Of a stretch of 64,000 nucleotides of DNA, positions 24,404 to 35,478 are shown one piece after another. Within the stretch, counting starts at the first letter, position 1. Every line of letters begins with the position of its first letter. The translations under genes were made by a program, and so were the position numbers. The notes beneath the pieces are model-generated. The model made no database searches, was not told the DNA's origin, and saw nothing but the letters and a program-made list of their open reading frames with translations. Location of the stretch: NCBI RefSeq assembly GCF_003367355.1, contig NZ_CP031413.1, positions 2,398,921-2,462,920 of the forward strand, in the 5' to 3' direction. This DNA comes from Lysobacter sp. TY2-98. Lineage in GTDB: Bacteria > Pseudomonadota > Gammaproteobacteria > Xanthomonadales > Xanthomonadaceae.

Positions 24404-25303
24404 ATGAAACGCTTCATGTGTTCGCTCCCGCTCGCGTTGTTGCTGGCGCTGGGGTCGTCGTCGCCGGTCGTCGCGCAGACGCGCTTCCCGACACCGGACG
24501 CCGCTGCCGATGCGCTGGTCAAGGCGCTGGGCACGCAACGTGCCGATGCGGCCGCGCTGGCCGCGCTGCTGGGTGCGAACTGGCGCGACTACGTGCCACT
24601 GGAAGGCATCGATCGCGCGGACGTCGACGCGTTTCTCGCCAAGTACCGCGAACGGCACGCATTCGAGACCGCGGCGGATGGCACGTCGACGCTCAGCGTC
24701 GGCACCGACCCCTGGACCTTCCCGATTCCGCTGGCCAAGGCTGCGGGTGGCTGGAGCTTCGACACGAAGGCGGGCGCCGAGGTGATGCGCACCCGTCGCA
24801 TCGGCCGTGACGAACTCGATGCGGTGGAATCACTGCGCGCCTACCACGACGCGCAAATGGACTACGCCGAAGCGGATCGCGATGGCGACGGCGTACTCGA
24901 GTACGCGCAGAAGATCATCAGCACCGATGGGCTGCACGACGGCCTGTACTGGTCCGACGACGACACCGGCGAGATCAGTCCGCTGGGACCGCTGTTCGGC
25001 GATGCCGCGGTGGGCAACGACTGGCACGGCTACCACTTCCGCATCCTGACCGCGCAGGGCTCGCATGCACCGCGCGGCGCGCGCAGCTACATGCTGGGCG
25101 ACAACATGAGCGGCGGCTTCGCCGCGATCGCGTGGCCGGCGAAGTACGACGAGACCGGCGTGATGAGCTTCATGATCAGCTGGAACGGCAAGGTGTACGA
25201 GAAGGACCTGGGTCCGAATTCGGAAGCGATCGCGCGTGCGATGAAGCAGTTCGATCCGGACGAGGGCTGGGTGGAAACCAAGGCCGCGGCGCCGGCGAAA
25301 TAG
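24404..25303 (+). CDS. DUF2950 secreted protein
   Basis: A 299-residue protein with signal peptide (cut after VVAQ, about residue 25). DUF2950 features include WTFPIPLAKAAGGWSFDTKAG, an EF-hand-like EADRDGDGVLEYA, and GYHFRILTAQG. It is translated just after the DUF3300 gene (AGGAG 9 nt upstream), a pairing found repeatedly in proteobacteria. Periplasmic location inferred; function unknown. Confidence 0.85.
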   Translation: MKRFMCSLPLALLLALGSSSPVVAQTRFPTPDAAADALVKALGTQRADAAALAALLGANWRDYVPLEGIDRADVDAFLAKYRERHAFETAADGTSTLSVGTDPWTFPIPLAKAAGGWSFDTKAGAEVMRTRRIGRDELDAVESLRAYHDAQMDYAEADRDGDGVLEYAQKIISTDGLHDGLYWSDDDTGEISPLGPLFGDAAVGNDWHGYHFRILTAQGSHAPRGARSYMLGDNMSGGFAAIAWPAKYDETGVMSFMISWNGKVYEKDLGPNSEAIARAMKQFDPDEGWVETKAAAPAK

Positions 25304-25447
25304 TTCGGCGTGCAGGGCCGCCGTGTCAGGACCGGCGCGGCTCGCGAGCGGTAGCGCCCGCCCCTCGGTCCGCAACCGCGCTGATCCGCCCGCGACACCG
25401 ACCGCCGCACAGTGCGTACGCGCATCCCGCCCGCGATCGGACTCGTC

Positions 25448-25636
25448 ATGCTCGCCACCCTCGACACCACCTGCCCGTACTGCGGCGAAGTCATCAGCCT
25501 TGTCGTCGACGGCAGCGCCGGTGACCAGCGCTACATCGAAGACTGCAGCGTCTGCTGCCGCCCCATCACGGTCATCGTCGATGTGGATCACGAGGGCGAT
25601 ATCGACCTGCGCGTGCAGTCGGAATCCGAGACCTGA
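25448..25636 (+). CDS. CPXCG-motif cysteine-rich small protein
   Basis: A 62-residue protein with the paired motifs CPYCGE (residues 9-14) and CSVCCRPI further on, typical of the CPXCG family of small zinc-ribbon-like proteins. It has an acidic C-terminus. Function unknown; zinc binding is inferred from the cysteine pairs. Confidence 0.8.
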   Translation: MLATLDTTCPYCGEVISLVVDGSAGDQRYIEDCSVCCRPITVIVDVDHEGDIDLRVQSESET

Positions 25637-25740
25637 TTCCGCCGGTCGACATCGCGCACGCCCGCCGCGCGATGCGAAACCCTGATGCGAACGGGTGCCG
25701 CACACGGATGATGTTGCGTCGCCCCAATCGCTAGTCGCCA

Positions 25741-26880
<1,140 letters not shown>

Positions 26881-27149
26881 GGAAGACTCCTGCGCCGTCG
26901 ATGCGTCCGCAGCTCGGGACGGCGGCCGTCCACAGGCGCGTTCGCGAGCGGCCGCGCGCCCGATCGATACGACGGGACGCGACGCGACCGTAGGTGCAGG
27001 CGCGTGCACCGCACGGCAAAGCGAACGGGGTCGGCGGGCGCATCGAGCGTGCGAGACACGCGGCACGTGCACGTCGTTTCGATGGCAGCGCGACGGACTG
27101 CCGCCACGTCACTTATCCTGCGCAGGTCCCACAGCGGCCGGTGGAAGCC

Positions 27150-27620
27150 ATGATCAATAACGACGTCCTGCGCAGCGTGCGCTACATGCTCGACCTCAGC
27201 GACGCGCACGTCGCCAACCTCGTCGAGATGGCGGATCCGAGCGTGGTGCTCGATCGCGGCGACGTGCAGGCGTTCCTGCGCAAGGAAGACGAACCAGGCT
27301 TCGCACCGTTCAGTGATCGCCTGCTCGGGCTGTTCCTCGACGGCCTGGTGATCCATTTCCGCGGCCGGCAGGAGGGCGCGACGCCGCGACCGCCCGAGAA
27401 GCGCGTCAACAACAACGCCGTGCTGAAGAAGCTGCGCGTCGCGTTCGAGCTGAAGGACACCGACCTGACGGAAATCTTCGCGTCGGCCGGTTACGCGATC
27501 TCCAAGCCCGAGCTGTCGGCGCTGTTCCGCCAGCCGGGCCACAAGAATTTCCGCCTCTGCGGCGATCAGCTGCTGCGCTACTTCCTGCGCGGGCTGACGT
27601 TGCGGGTGCGCGGGGGCTGA
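27150..27620 (+). CDS. DUF1456 (YehS-like) protein
   Basis: A 156-residue cytoplasmic protein with two copies of a helical repeat of about 70 residues, each opening N-N-(D/A)-V-L-(R/K)-x-(V/L)-R-(Y/V) (residues 3-12 and about 88-97) and ending in a hydrophobic FLxGLxxxxRG segment. This is the tandem DUF1456 architecture. Divergent from the formaldehyde dehydrogenase gene across about 270 bp. Function unknown. Confidence 0.88.
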   Translation: MINNDVLRSVRYMLDLSDAHVANLVEMADPSVVLDRGDVQAFLRKEDEPGFAPFSDRLLGLFLDGLVIHFRGRQEGATPRPPEKRVNNNAVLKKLRVAFELKDTDLTEIFASAGYAISKPELSALFRQPGHKNFRLCGDQLLRYFLRGLTLRVRGG

Positions 27621-27721
27621 GGGTCAGGCCGGCCGTTTGACGCCGGCATCGAAGCGTTCGCGGGTATCCATGCGCAAGTTGCGACCGCGTTCTACCGGGG
27701 CCGCACCGGAGACGCCAGGTG

Positions 27722-29059
27722 TCAGTCGATGGGCGGCTCGCCCGATGCGGAGATCAGTCGCGGTGCTCCGTCCAGCGCCGCCTTGAGCGCGTCGCGATCG
27801 AGTTCGCCCTCCCAGCGCGCGACCACCACCGTCGCCACCGCGTTGCCAATGAAGTTGGTCAGCGAGCGGCATTCGCTCATGAAGCGGTCGACGCCGAGGA
27901 TCAGCGCCATGCCGGCGACGGGCACTTCGGGCACGACCGCGAGCGTCGCCGCCAATGTGATGAAGCCGGCGCCGGTCACGCCGGCCGCGCCCTTGGAGCT
28001 GAGCATGGCGACGAGCAGCAGCACGATCTGGTGACCGAGCGTGAGGTGCGTGTCGGTGGCCTGCGCGATGAACAGCGCGGCAAGCGTCATGTAGATGTTG
28101 GTGCCGTCGAGATTGAACGAGTAGCCGGTCGGCACGACCAGGCCGACCACCGACTTGCCGCAGCCCGCCTGCTGCATCTTCTCCATCAGCGACGGCAGCG
28201 CCGATTCCGACGACGACGTGCCCAGCACCAGCAGCAGCTCGGCCTTGAGATAGCGCACCAGCTTCAGTACGGAGAAGCCGCACAGCCGCGCGACGATGCC
28301 GAGCACCACGAGCACGAACAGCAGCGAGGTGATGTAGAACGCGCCGACCAGCCACGCGAGGTTCACCAGCACCGCGATGCCGTACTTGCCGATGGTGAAC
28401 GCCATCGCGCCGAACGCGCCGATCGGCGCCAGCCGCATCAGCATGTGCACGAGGCGGAACACGGGCGCGACCAGTGCGTCGAGGAACACGACGATGGGTC
28501 GACCGCGCTCGCCCGACAACGTGAGCGCGATGCCGAACAGCACGGCGACGAACAGCACCTGCAGGATGTTCTCGCCCACCAGCGGGCTGACCAGCGTGGT
28601 CGGAATGATGTCGAGCAGGAACCCGGTCAGCGTGAGTTCGTGCGATTTCTTGACGTAGTCGTTCACCGCCGACGGATCGAGCGTCGCGATGTCGACATGC
28701 ATGCCCGCGCCCGGCTGCACGACGTGCGCGACGACCAGACCCACCACCAGCGCGAGCGTGGAGAAGAACAGGAAGTACACCATCGCTTTCACGAACACGC
28801 GGCCGACGCTGCGCAGGTGCGGCATGCCCGCGATGCCGGTGACGATGGTGAGGAAGATCACCGGCCCGATGATCATCTTCACCAGCTTGATGAAGGCATC
28901 GCCGAGCGGCTTCAGTGCGGCGCCCCATGCGGGCTCGAAGTGGCCGAGCAGCGCGCCCAGCAGGATCGCAACCAGCACCTGCGCGTAGAGGTGGCGGTGG
29001 AACGGCGGACGCGACGTGGGCAACGCGCGGGCATCGGTGTTGGCTTGCAGATCGATCAC
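27722..29059 (-). CDS. dctA: C4-dicarboxylate:cation symporter
   Basis: Imports succinate, fumarate and malate with protons or sodium. The 445-residue DAACS-family protein has its serine-rich hairpin loop ([14 protein letters not shown]) and the substrate-site motif [15 protein letters not shown], plus [19 protein letters not shown] at the end. GTG start at 29059 with GGAG 6 nt upstream. Divergent from a polyphosphate kinase gene across about 230 bp. Confidence 0.92.
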   Translation of the reverse strand: MIDLQANTDARALPTSRPPFHRHLYAQVLVAILLGALLGHFEPAWGAALKPLGDAFIKLVKMIIGPVIFLTIVTGIAGMPHLRSVGRVFVKAMVYFLFFSTLALVVGLVVAHVVQPGAGMHVDIATLDPSAVNDYVKKSHELTLTGFLLDIIPTTLVSPLVGENILQVLFVAVLFGIALTLSGERGRPIVVFLDALVAPVFRLVHMLMRLAPIGAFGAMAFTIGKYGIAVLVNLAWLVGAFYITSLLFVLVVLGIVARLCGFSVLKLVRYLKAELLLVLGTSSSESALPSLMEKMQQAGCGKSVVGLVVPTGYSFNLDGTNIYMTLAALFIAQATDTHLTLGHQIVLLLVAMLSSKGAAGVTGAGFITLAATLAVVPEVPVAGMALILGVDRFMSECRSLTNFIGNAVATVVVARWEGELDRDALKAALDGAPRLISASGEPPID

Positions 29060-29292
29060 GCGGGCTCCGTGGGCAACCTCGGGTTCGTAGGGCGCGGCGG
29101 ACGATGACGCGATCCGCGTGCCGAGCATAGGGCGGCATCGTGCCGCGCGGGTGGAGGCGACGGGCGGCCGCGGAAGGCGTCCGGCCGATCGTGGCGGATG
29201 CCGCCTCCACATCGCGCGACGCAGCGCCGTGCATGATCGAGCGGCAGGCGCATCCGCCCGACGCGCCACCATTTGCCTGCTGCGAGGCGTCC

Positions 29293-30075
29293 ATGAGTCG
29301 ACTGAAGAAGAAGGCCTACAAGGCGCTGATGGAGCCGATGCAGCGGGAGCTGGTCGCCATGGAGGAGTGGCTGCGCCATGCCGGCGAGCGCGTGCTGGTG
29401 CTGTTCGAAGGCCGCGACAGCGCCGGCAAGGGCGGCGCGATCCAGGCGATCGCGGAACATCTCAATCCACGCCAGTGCCGTCGCGTCGCGCTGCCGAAAC
29501 CGACCGAACGCCAGTCGACGCAGTGGTATTTCCAGCGTCACGTCGCGCACCTGCCAGCGGCGGGCGAGATCGTGCTGATGGATCGCAGCTGGTACAACCG
29601 CGCCGGCGTCGAACGGGTCATGGGCTACTGCACCGATGCGCAGTACGAAGCCTTCCTGCGCCAGGCGCCGCTGTTCGAACGCCTGCTGGTCGACGATGGC
29701 ATCCGCCTGTTCAAGTACTGGCTGTGCGTCGACCAGGACAAACAGGACGAGCGCTTCCAGGAGCGTCTCGACAATCCGCTGAAGGGCTGGAAGCTGTCGC
29801 CGATCGACCTGCAGTCGCGCACGCACTACCAGGACTACACCGACGCGCGCGAAGCCATGCTGCGCGCCACGCACACCGACCAGGCGCCGTGGACGCTGGT
29901 CGACTTCAACGACCAGCGCCGCGGCCGCCTCACCTTGGTACGGGACCTGCTCGACCGCCTGCCGGACACGCGCGTCGATACGCCGGCGATCACTCTGCCG
30001 CCGCTCGACGGCCCGCTGAAGGACGAGACCTACAGCGTGCTCAAGCCGGTGCCTTCGTTTCCGTTGTCGGAATGA
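29293..30075 (+). CDS. ppk2: Polyphosphate kinase 2
   Basis: Transfers phosphate between polyphosphate and nucleotides. A 260-residue single PPK2 domain with Walker [10 protein letters not shown] (residues 40-48), Walker B-like LMDRSWYNR (Asp97) and the lid residues [17 protein letters not shown]. Residue patterns fit class I (NDP-phosphorylating), but class calls from sequence alone are not firm. Start ATG 29293, chosen over a longer open frame. Confidence 0.9.
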   Translation: MSRLKKKAYKALMEPMQRELVAMEEWLRHAGERVLVLFEGRDSAGKGGAIQAIAEHLNPRQCRRVALPKPTERQSTQWYFQRHVAHLPAAGEIVLMDRSWYNRAGVERVMGYCTDAQYEAFLRQAPLFERLLVDDGIRLFKYWLCVDQDKQDERFQERLDNPLKGWKLSPIDLQSRTHYQDYTDAREAMLRATHTDQAPWTLVDFNDQRRGRLTLVRDLLDRLPDTRVDTPAITLPPLDGPLKDETYSVLKPVPSFPLSE

Positions 30076-30195
30076 GACCGACGCGCGCTGGCAGCGCGAC
30101 CCGTCCAGTGGTCTCATAGGCGCACCGGAGTGGGGACTCCGCGCGCCGCAGGCCAGCGCCGACGGTTGCGTCTTCGATCAGCAGGGGAAAGTGCA

Positions 30196-31095
30196 ATGCG
30201 TATGAACCCGATGGGCACGGGGCCGTCCGGCCGCGCGGGCGCCCGACTCGTGAAGTGGGTGGTGATCGCGCTGGTCGCGATCGTGGCGCTGTTCGTGTTC
30301 CTGCCTTTCGCGGTGGTGCCCAACGGGCATCGCGGCGTGCGGCTCACGTTCGGCAGTGCATCCGACGAGGTGCTGACCGAAGGCCTGCACTGGCGCACAC
30401 CGCTGATGCAGACGGTCTACAAGATGCCGGTGCTGATCGAGCGCTCGGAGACCGAGAGCGAAGCGGCGTCGCGCGACCTGCAGCGCGTGCGCACGCAGGT
30501 GGTGCTCAACTACCACGTCGACCCGAAGCAGGTCGTGCGCGTGTACCGCACCATCGGCGAGTTCGACAACATCGAGCCGCGCATCATCGATCCGACCGTG
30601 CAGGAAGCTATGAAAGCGGTGACCGCGCTGTTCACCGCAGAAGAACTGGTGACCAAGCGTCCCGAAGTGTCGGACCGCATCCGCTTCGCGGTGAACAACC
30701 GCCTGCAGCGGCACGGCATCATCGTCGACGAATTCGCGATCACCAACTTCAAGTTCAGTGAATCGTTCGACGCGGCGATCGAGGCCAAGACCGTCGCCGA
30801 ACAGCAGAAGCTCAAGGCCGAGCGCGACCTCGCGCGCATCCAGGTGGAAGCGGAGCAGAAGGTCGCTGAAGCGCGGGGCCTCGCCGAGTCGCAGAAACTC
30901 AACGCCGAGGCGCAGGCGGTCGCACTGCAGGCGCAGCGTGCGGCGGTGACGCCGGAGCTGATCGAACTGCGTCGCGTCGAAGCGCAGCTGGAAGCGATCA
31001 AGCGCTGGGACGGCCATCTGCCGACGGTGTCGGGCGGCGCGACGCCGCTGCTCAATCTCGACGCCGAGACCTTGCAGCGCGGCCGCACGCCGTAA
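30196..31095 (+). CDS. SPFH/prohibitin-family membrane protein
   Basis: A 299-residue protein with one N-terminal transmembrane helix (about residues 16-36), an SPFH/prohibitin domain (about 40-220, with VVPNGHRGVRLTFGS and GLHWRTP), and a coiled-coil of Glu/Ala/Gln repeats (about 195-260). Such proteins form rings on the membrane that act as scaffolds or protease regulators. No FtsH or NfeD partner is adjacent. AGGGG precedes the ATG at 30196. Confidence 0.87.
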   Translation: MRMNPMGTGPSGRAGARLVKWVVIALVAIVALFVFLPFAVVPNGHRGVRLTFGSASDEVLTEGLHWRTPLMQTVYKMPVLIERSETESEAASRDLQRVRTQVVLNYHVDPKQVVRVYRTIGEFDNIEPRIIDPTVQEAMKAVTALFTAEELVTKRPEVSDRIRFAVNNRLQRHGIIVDEFAITNFKFSESFDAAIEAKTVAEQQKLKAERDLARIQVEAEQKVAEARGLAESQKLNAEAQAVALQAQRAAVTPELIELRRVEAQLEAIKRWDGHLPTVSGGATPLLNLDAETLQRGRTP

Positions 31096-31227
31096 CACGA
31101 CACGGCACCGCAACCCCGCTCGCCCCGCCCGCGCGTTCGGGACACTGCGGCCGCCGCGATGCGCGGTCCACCCACTCCTCCAATGCACGCGGCGCGACGC
31201 CGCAAACGTCCGACCGGGGAAACGAAG

Positions 31228-31620
31228 ATGGCCCATCTGTTTGCACGATCCAGCGCCGCCAAGGCGCTCGCACTCGCCGGACTGGCGCTCGTCAGCGCAC
31301 CCGCGCTCGCCGGGGACTGGATCGACGAGCTCGACGCCCGCTGCAACGCCGGCCAGGCGAATGACTGCGCCACGCTCGGCGACCAGCTGGCGGGTGGCTA
31401 CGTCACCGCGAAAGACCCGGTGCGGGCGCGGGCGGCATACGAGAAGGAGTGCGCTCTGGACAGCAAGGGCCCGTGCGTCGGCCTGTACCAGATGCTCGCG
31501 CTGGGCATCGGTGGCCCGGCCGATCCGGTGCGCGCCAGGCAGCTCGAAGCCAAGGCCTGCCACACCGGCATCCTGTCGTTGCAGGTTCATCTGGAGTCCA
31601 AGGGGCTCTGCAAGAAGTAA
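31228..31620 (+). CDS. Small secreted Sel1-like protein
   Basis: A 130-residue protein with a signal peptide (cut after PALA, about residue 29). The mature part has paired cysteines in DARCNAGQANDCATLGDQLA and EKECALDSKGPCVGLYQML, giving cysteine-containing helical repeats like Sel1/TPR-type secreted proteins. Role unknown. Confidence 0.65.
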   Translation: MAHLFARSSAAKALALAGLALVSAPALAGDWIDELDARCNAGQANDCATLGDQLAGGYVTAKDPVRARAAYEKECALDSKGPCVGLYQMLALGIGGPADPVRARQLEAKACHTGILSLQVHLESKGLCKK

Positions 31621-31714
31621 TTCGCGCCGTGCGTGCGCGACTCGACGTTGAAACCGGGTCGCGCATGCGTCGTGTCACGCAGTCGAGTTTCCGAACCGCC
31701 CGGGGCCGTGCCGC

Positions 31715-32134
31715 ATGAAGAACGTCGTCCGACTTGCGATCCTCGCATCCGTGCTGCTGCCCGCCCTCGCCTTCGCCGACGAGCGCTGGTACTGGGCCAC
31801 CGCACAGTGCAGCGATGAAGACGATGAAACCGTCTACATGTTCGCGGCGCTCGTCGACATCACCACCGACATCGACCCGGACAGCGACGAGCCGCAGGAA
31901 AGCAAGGATCACGCGCGTTTCGGCTTCGGCAACTACGCCGAGGACACGTACGCCGAGCAGTACTGCGGCGTGGCGGAGATCACCGCACAGAACATGTACG
32001 CGACCAGCAGCTTCGACACGCGCGAGGAAGCCGAAGCGTCGCTCGACGACTACGTCGCGCGCGAGGAAGCGGACGACCGGCCGTGGCTGAAGATCATCCG
32101 CGTCGACGAATACGACTACGACAGCACCGAATAG
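31715..32134 (+). CDS. Small acidic secreted protein
   Basis: A 139-residue protein with a signal peptide (cut after LAFA, about residue 21) and a very acidic mature domain rich in Asp/Glu with two cysteines (TAQCSDED, EQYCGVAE). Family not recognised; a metal-binding or charge-buffering role is guesswork. Confidence 0.6.
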   Translation: MKNVVRLAILASVLLPALAFADERWYWATAQCSDEDDETVYMFAALVDITTDIDPDSDEPQESKDHARFGFGNYAEDTYAEQYCGVAEITAQNMYATSSFDTREEAEASLDDYVAREEADDRPWLKIIRVDEYDYDSTE

Positions 32135-32143
32135 GCGCGGGAA

Positions 32144-32566
32144 CTACGCCACCGCGCGGCGCGGCCACCGCCATGCAGTCCAGACGATGAGTGCGGTCAG
32201 TACAGCTTCGAGCGCACCCATCGCGATGTAGAACGCCCAGCCGCTCTTCGATATGACGAGCAGCTGGATCAACGTGTAGAGCGCACCGACACCGATGTTC
32301 AGCACGCGGCATGCGCGGCTGCCGAGCACGATGCTGAGCACGATCATCAGGCTCGGCACCATCAGCATGATCGACGTGCCCAACAGCACGCCCTGCGTGA
32401 CGGGGCCGAGCGGAGCAATGCGGCCGGCGAGCATGCCCGAGAGCTTGCCGGGCACGTACAGCTCGAAGTAGTCGGCATAGACGTAGCAGAACATCGTCGA
32501 CGTCCACATCGCGGCGAGCGTATAGCGCGTGGGGACGCGGACATCGTCGAGCGGCGGCGCGGCCAT
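32144..32566 (-). CDS. Four-helix membrane protein (DUF6326-like)
   Basis: A 140-residue protein with four hydrophobic segments; the first carries the pattern MWTSTMFCYVYADYFELYVP and is followed by GKLSGMLAGRI. I associate this with a small uncharacterised membrane family (DUF6326), from memory. Start 32566 has GAGGAG upstream. Stop is 10 nt from the stop of the convergent acidic secreted gene. Confidence 0.7.
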   Translation of the reverse strand: MAAPPLDDVRVPTRYTLAAMWTSTMFCYVYADYFELYVPGKLSGMLAGRIAPLGPVTQGVLLGTSIMLMVPSLMIVLSIVLGSRACRVLNIGVGALYTLIQLLVISKSGWAFYIAMGALEAVLTALIVWTAWRWPRRAVA

Positions 32567-32776
32567 GCGGAAACTCCTCGTCGTGGGCGACGGTGCGGAT
32601 CGTGGCGCATGTCGGGCCGCGATGGTGGACGAGCAAGCCGTCCGTTTGCGCGCCGCTGACCGGCGGTGCACGCGATATGCAACACGGGAGGTCGCGACCA
32701 TCGCCGGCCCTATCCCCGTCGGATCCATGACCATCCGCCACTGCCGTTCACGCTGCGACACCGGCATGCTGGGCGC

Positions 32777-33688
32777 ATGTCGACCCGATCGTCCCGTTCG
32801 CATGCACGCCTCGCACTGGGCGTGGTGGCGCTCGTCTACGCCGCGGCGTTCGTCGTGCTGATGCGCATGCCCGGTGCCAGCGTTGCCGAGCCCTTGTTCC
32901 TGCTCGCGGCACTGGTCGGCGTGTTTCCCCTGCTGGCCTGGGCGCTGACGCGTCGACCGCGCCCGGTGCACACGCCGCGACGCCGCGCTCCGGCGATACC
33001 GGTGCTCGCCTATCTCGCGCTGTTCGCGGTGCTGGTGCTGGGCTGGGGCTTCTCGGCGCTCAACACCGCCGTGCCGGGGCAGCCCGCGCAGACCATCGCG
33101 CAGACCGCGCTCAAGCTGATCACGATGACGCTGCTGCCCGCGATGCTGTTCCTGCGCGGACGCCGCCTGCCGTCGCGCCTGTCGTCGACGCGCCTCGCGG
33201 TCACGTTCGTGGTGCTGTCGATCGCCTACCTCGGCTTCCAGGCCGTGTTCGGGCGCGGCCTGCGCACGCTCGCCGAGCTCGCCCCGTCGACGCTGACGCT
33301 GCTGTGGGCGGTGCCGGCCTGCTTCGCGTGGGAAACGATCGAAGCGGGTCTATGCGAGGAGATGCTGTTCCGTCGCGTGCTGCAGCAACGCATCGAGGAC
33401 GCAACCGGCTCACCCGTCGCCGCGGTGGCCTGGGCCTCGCTGCTGTTCGGACTCGCGCACGCACCGGGCCTGTGGATGCGCGGCGGAAACCTGATGGAAG
33501 GCGTCGCGCACGCGACACCGCTCTGGGCGATCGCCTATTCGATCGTGATGATCGCGCCGGCCGGCGTCGCGTTCGGCGTGCTGTGGACGCGCACGCGCTC
33601 GCTGTGGCTGGTCGTGCCGCTGCACGGCATGGTCGACCTGCTGCCGCACCTCGCGCCCTTCATCCGCGACTGGACCGGCGTGCACTGA
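32777..33688 (+). CDS. CPBP (Abi) family intramembrane glutamic protease
   Basis: A 303-residue polytopic protein of the CAAX-protease/bacteriocin-processing family. All three motifs are present: EEMLFRR near residue 195, FGLAHAP (catalytic His) near 222, and HGMVD near the C-terminus. In bacteria members process peptides or take part in bacteriocin self-immunity; the substrate here is unknown. A second, divergent member is at 44206. Confidence 0.82.
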   Translation: MSTRSSRSHARLALGVVALVYAAAFVVLMRMPGASVAEPLFLLAALVGVFPLLAWALTRRPRPVHTPRRRAPAIPVLAYLALFAVLVLGWGFSALNTAVPGQPAQTIAQTALKLITMTLLPAMLFLRGRRLPSRLSSTRLAVTFVVLSIAYLGFQAVFGRGLRTLAELAPSTLTLLWAVPACFAWETIEAGLCEEMLFRRVLQQRIEDATGSPVAAVAWASLLFGLAHAPGLWMRGGNLMEGVAHATPLWAIAYSIVMIAPAGVAFGVLWTRTRSLWLVVPLHGMVDLLPHLAPFIRDWTGVH

Positions 33689-33730
33689 ACCGCATCGCGG
33701 CGACGTCGTGCGCCGCCGCGATGCCGCAAT

Positions 33731-34201
33731 TCAGTAGTTGTCGCGATCGCCCGACAGCTTGATCTCCATGTCGTCCGCCTGTGTGGCGGCGATATCCATT
33801 GCGGCTTCGAGCTCGGCGGCGCTGACGTCGTCGGGCAGTTTGATGACGTAGACCAGCGTCTTGCCGCTGAGCTCCCAGGCGCCGAGCTTGGCCGATCGGC
33901 TGTTGTCGAGCAGCTTCAACGCCATCGCGCCGTCGATGGGGTCATCGTCGATGTTGCCGGCGGGCGAGAACACTTCGCGCACCGTGAAGCCGCCGACGTC
34001 TTCGGTCGATCCGCCCACGAACACCAGCTGCGTGCGGCCTTCCTTCGCGTAGTTGTAGACGACGCGGTAGTCGCCGTCCTTGTCCTTCTCGAACTTGACG
34101 TGGCGTGCATCGAGTCGGGCATCGACCGTCTGCGCGGCCTGCGCGGTGGACGTGGACGCGAGCAGACAGCAGGACAGTACGGCGAGCGCAATGGAACGCA
34201 T
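33731..34201 (-). CDS. Periplasmic protein of unknown function
   Basis: A 156-residue protein with signal peptide (MRSIALAVLSCCLLASTSTA, cut after AQA) and a mature domain with the pattern FEKDKDGDYRVVYNYAKEGR and a second VREVFSPAGNID region, beta-rich and acidic. Start 34201 is preceded by AAAGGGGGA. No family recognised. Confidence 0.65.
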   Translation of the reverse strand: MRSIALAVLSCCLLASTSTAQAAQTVDARLDARHVKFEKDKDGDYRVVYNYAKEGRTQLVFVGGSTEDVGGFTVREVFSPAGNIDDDPIDGAMALKLLDNSRSAKLGAWELSGKTLVYVIKLPDDVSAAELEAAMDIAATQADDMEIKLSGDRDNY

Positions 34202-34339
34202 GGTCTTCCCCCTTTGGGATGGCTTGACGACGATGGATGCAGGCCCGTCCCCACAGGCCGACGCAGTCGACGGACGCAGCATAAAGCACGTCCCCTCCCC
34301 GGCATCGGCGTCTGCAGCGACGTCATGGCGGTCGGCAGA

Positions 34340-34375
34340 CACCACGAAGGCCGACATCGGCCGGCCTTCGTGGTG
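34340..34375. terminator. 13-bp inverted repeat between two minus-strand genes
   Basis: CACCACGAAGGCC (34340-34352) pairs perfectly with GGCCTTCGTGGTG (34363-34375), with a 10-nt loop. It is downstream of the DUF1428 gene (minus). No T-run follows on either strand, so it may be an mRNA-end stabiliser rather than an intrinsic terminator. Confidence 0.5.
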
Positions 34376-34415
34376 ATCCGACGGACGATGGAACGCGCGT
34401 CGTCGCGCCGCGGGG

Positions 34416-34778
34416 TTATCGCGCGTCGAGCGTGCTCACGAACGGCTTGAACCCGCCCCAGAACATGCGCTTGCCGTCGAACGGCATGGGCTGCGCACCC
34501 GGCTGCATCTCCGGGTCGGCCATCAGCTTCTCCCAGCCGGCGTCACGCGTGGACTTGTCCGGCCAGACCAGGAACGAGAACACCACGTTCTCGCCGTCCT
34601 CGGCTTTTACCGCGCGGAAGAAGTCGGTGGTGTGGCCGTGTTCGAGGCCATCGCCCAGCGCTTCCACCGAGCCGACCGCACCGAGCGCCTTGGCCTTGGT
34701 GGCGAACGATTCGGCCATCTTGGTGTAGTCGCCGATCTTGTCGTCGCGTAACGGAAGAACGAATCCATCGATGTACAT
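34416..34778 (-). CDS. DUF1428 family protein
   Basis: A 120-residue cytoplasmic protein of the small alpha/beta-barrel DUF1428 family: MYIDGFVLPLRDDKIGDYTK at the start, FLVWPDKSTRDAGWEKLMAD and PFDGKRMFWGGFKPF at the end. Length matches the family. Start 34778 has GGAG about 7 nt upstream. Function unknown. Confidence 0.9.
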   Translation of the reverse strand: MYIDGFVLPLRDDKIGDYTKMAESFATKAKALGAVGSVEALGDGLEHGHTTDFFRAVKAEDGENVVFSFLVWPDKSTRDAGWEKLMADPEMQPGAQPMPFDGKRMFWGGFKPFVSTLDAR

Positions 34779-34945
34779 ATGTGTCTCCAGACGAGGGTGG
34801 AATGCGTCGCGAGCGGCCGTGCCGCCCCCGACAGGCGGGCCCGACGGTAGGCGCGCGATCGATAAGGCGCTGCGAAGGTGGCGTGGGTCCCGGGGGATCC
34901 GCAGACTCCATGGCACCGCGCCATCGCGCCATGAGCCCACCTGTC

Positions 34946-35395
34946 ATGAATTTCTCCACACTTCTCCCCGCGCTGCTCGTCCTCGTCGCGGGCGGCCTCA
35001 TCGCGCTACAGGCGCCGACCAACGTGATGCTTGCGCGCGCAGGCGGATCGCCACTGTTGGCGGCGCTGATCTCGTTTTCGGTCGGAACGGTGGCGCTGTT
35101 GTTGGCGTGGGTACTCGGCGCGAGCCGTCCCACGCTGGCCTCTTTCGGGCCGCTGCCCTGGTACGCGTGGATCGGCGGACTCTACGGTGCCACCTATGTC
35201 GCCATCGCCGCCTACGCCGCGCCGCGCATCGGGTTGGCCACGCTGATCACGATCGGCATTGCCGGCCAGATCGCGATGGCGCTGTGGCTGGACCACCATG
35301 GCGCGCTCGGCCTGCCGCGCGTGCCGGTGAACCTGCCGCGGGCGATCGGCGCGGTGCTGGTCGTCGTAGGCGTGGTGCTGGTGCGCAAGAGTTAG
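34946..35395 (+). CDS. DMT-superfamily small transporter (YdcZ/DUF606 type)
   Basis: A 149-residue protein with five hydrophobic segments and the family-like pattern GALYGATYVAIAAYAAPRIG (here GLYGATYV) and GQIAMALWLDHHGALG. Members of this half-size DMT group probably work as dimers; substrate unknown. An alternative start is 34931. No clear ribosome-binding site. Confidence 0.82.
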   Translation: MNFSTLLPALLVLVAGGLIALQAPTNVMLARAGGSPLLAALISFSVGTVALLLAWVLGASRPTLASFGPLPWYAWIGGLYGATYVAIAAYAAPRIGLATLITIGIAGQIAMALWLDHHGALGLPRVPVNLPRAIGAVLVVVGVVLVRKS

Positions 35396-35478
35396 ACAGC
35401 CCGACGGACCGAGGGTCGTCTCGCCACAGCCGTTCCATCGGCTACGATCGCCAATGACGTCATCCTCAGGGATTCACC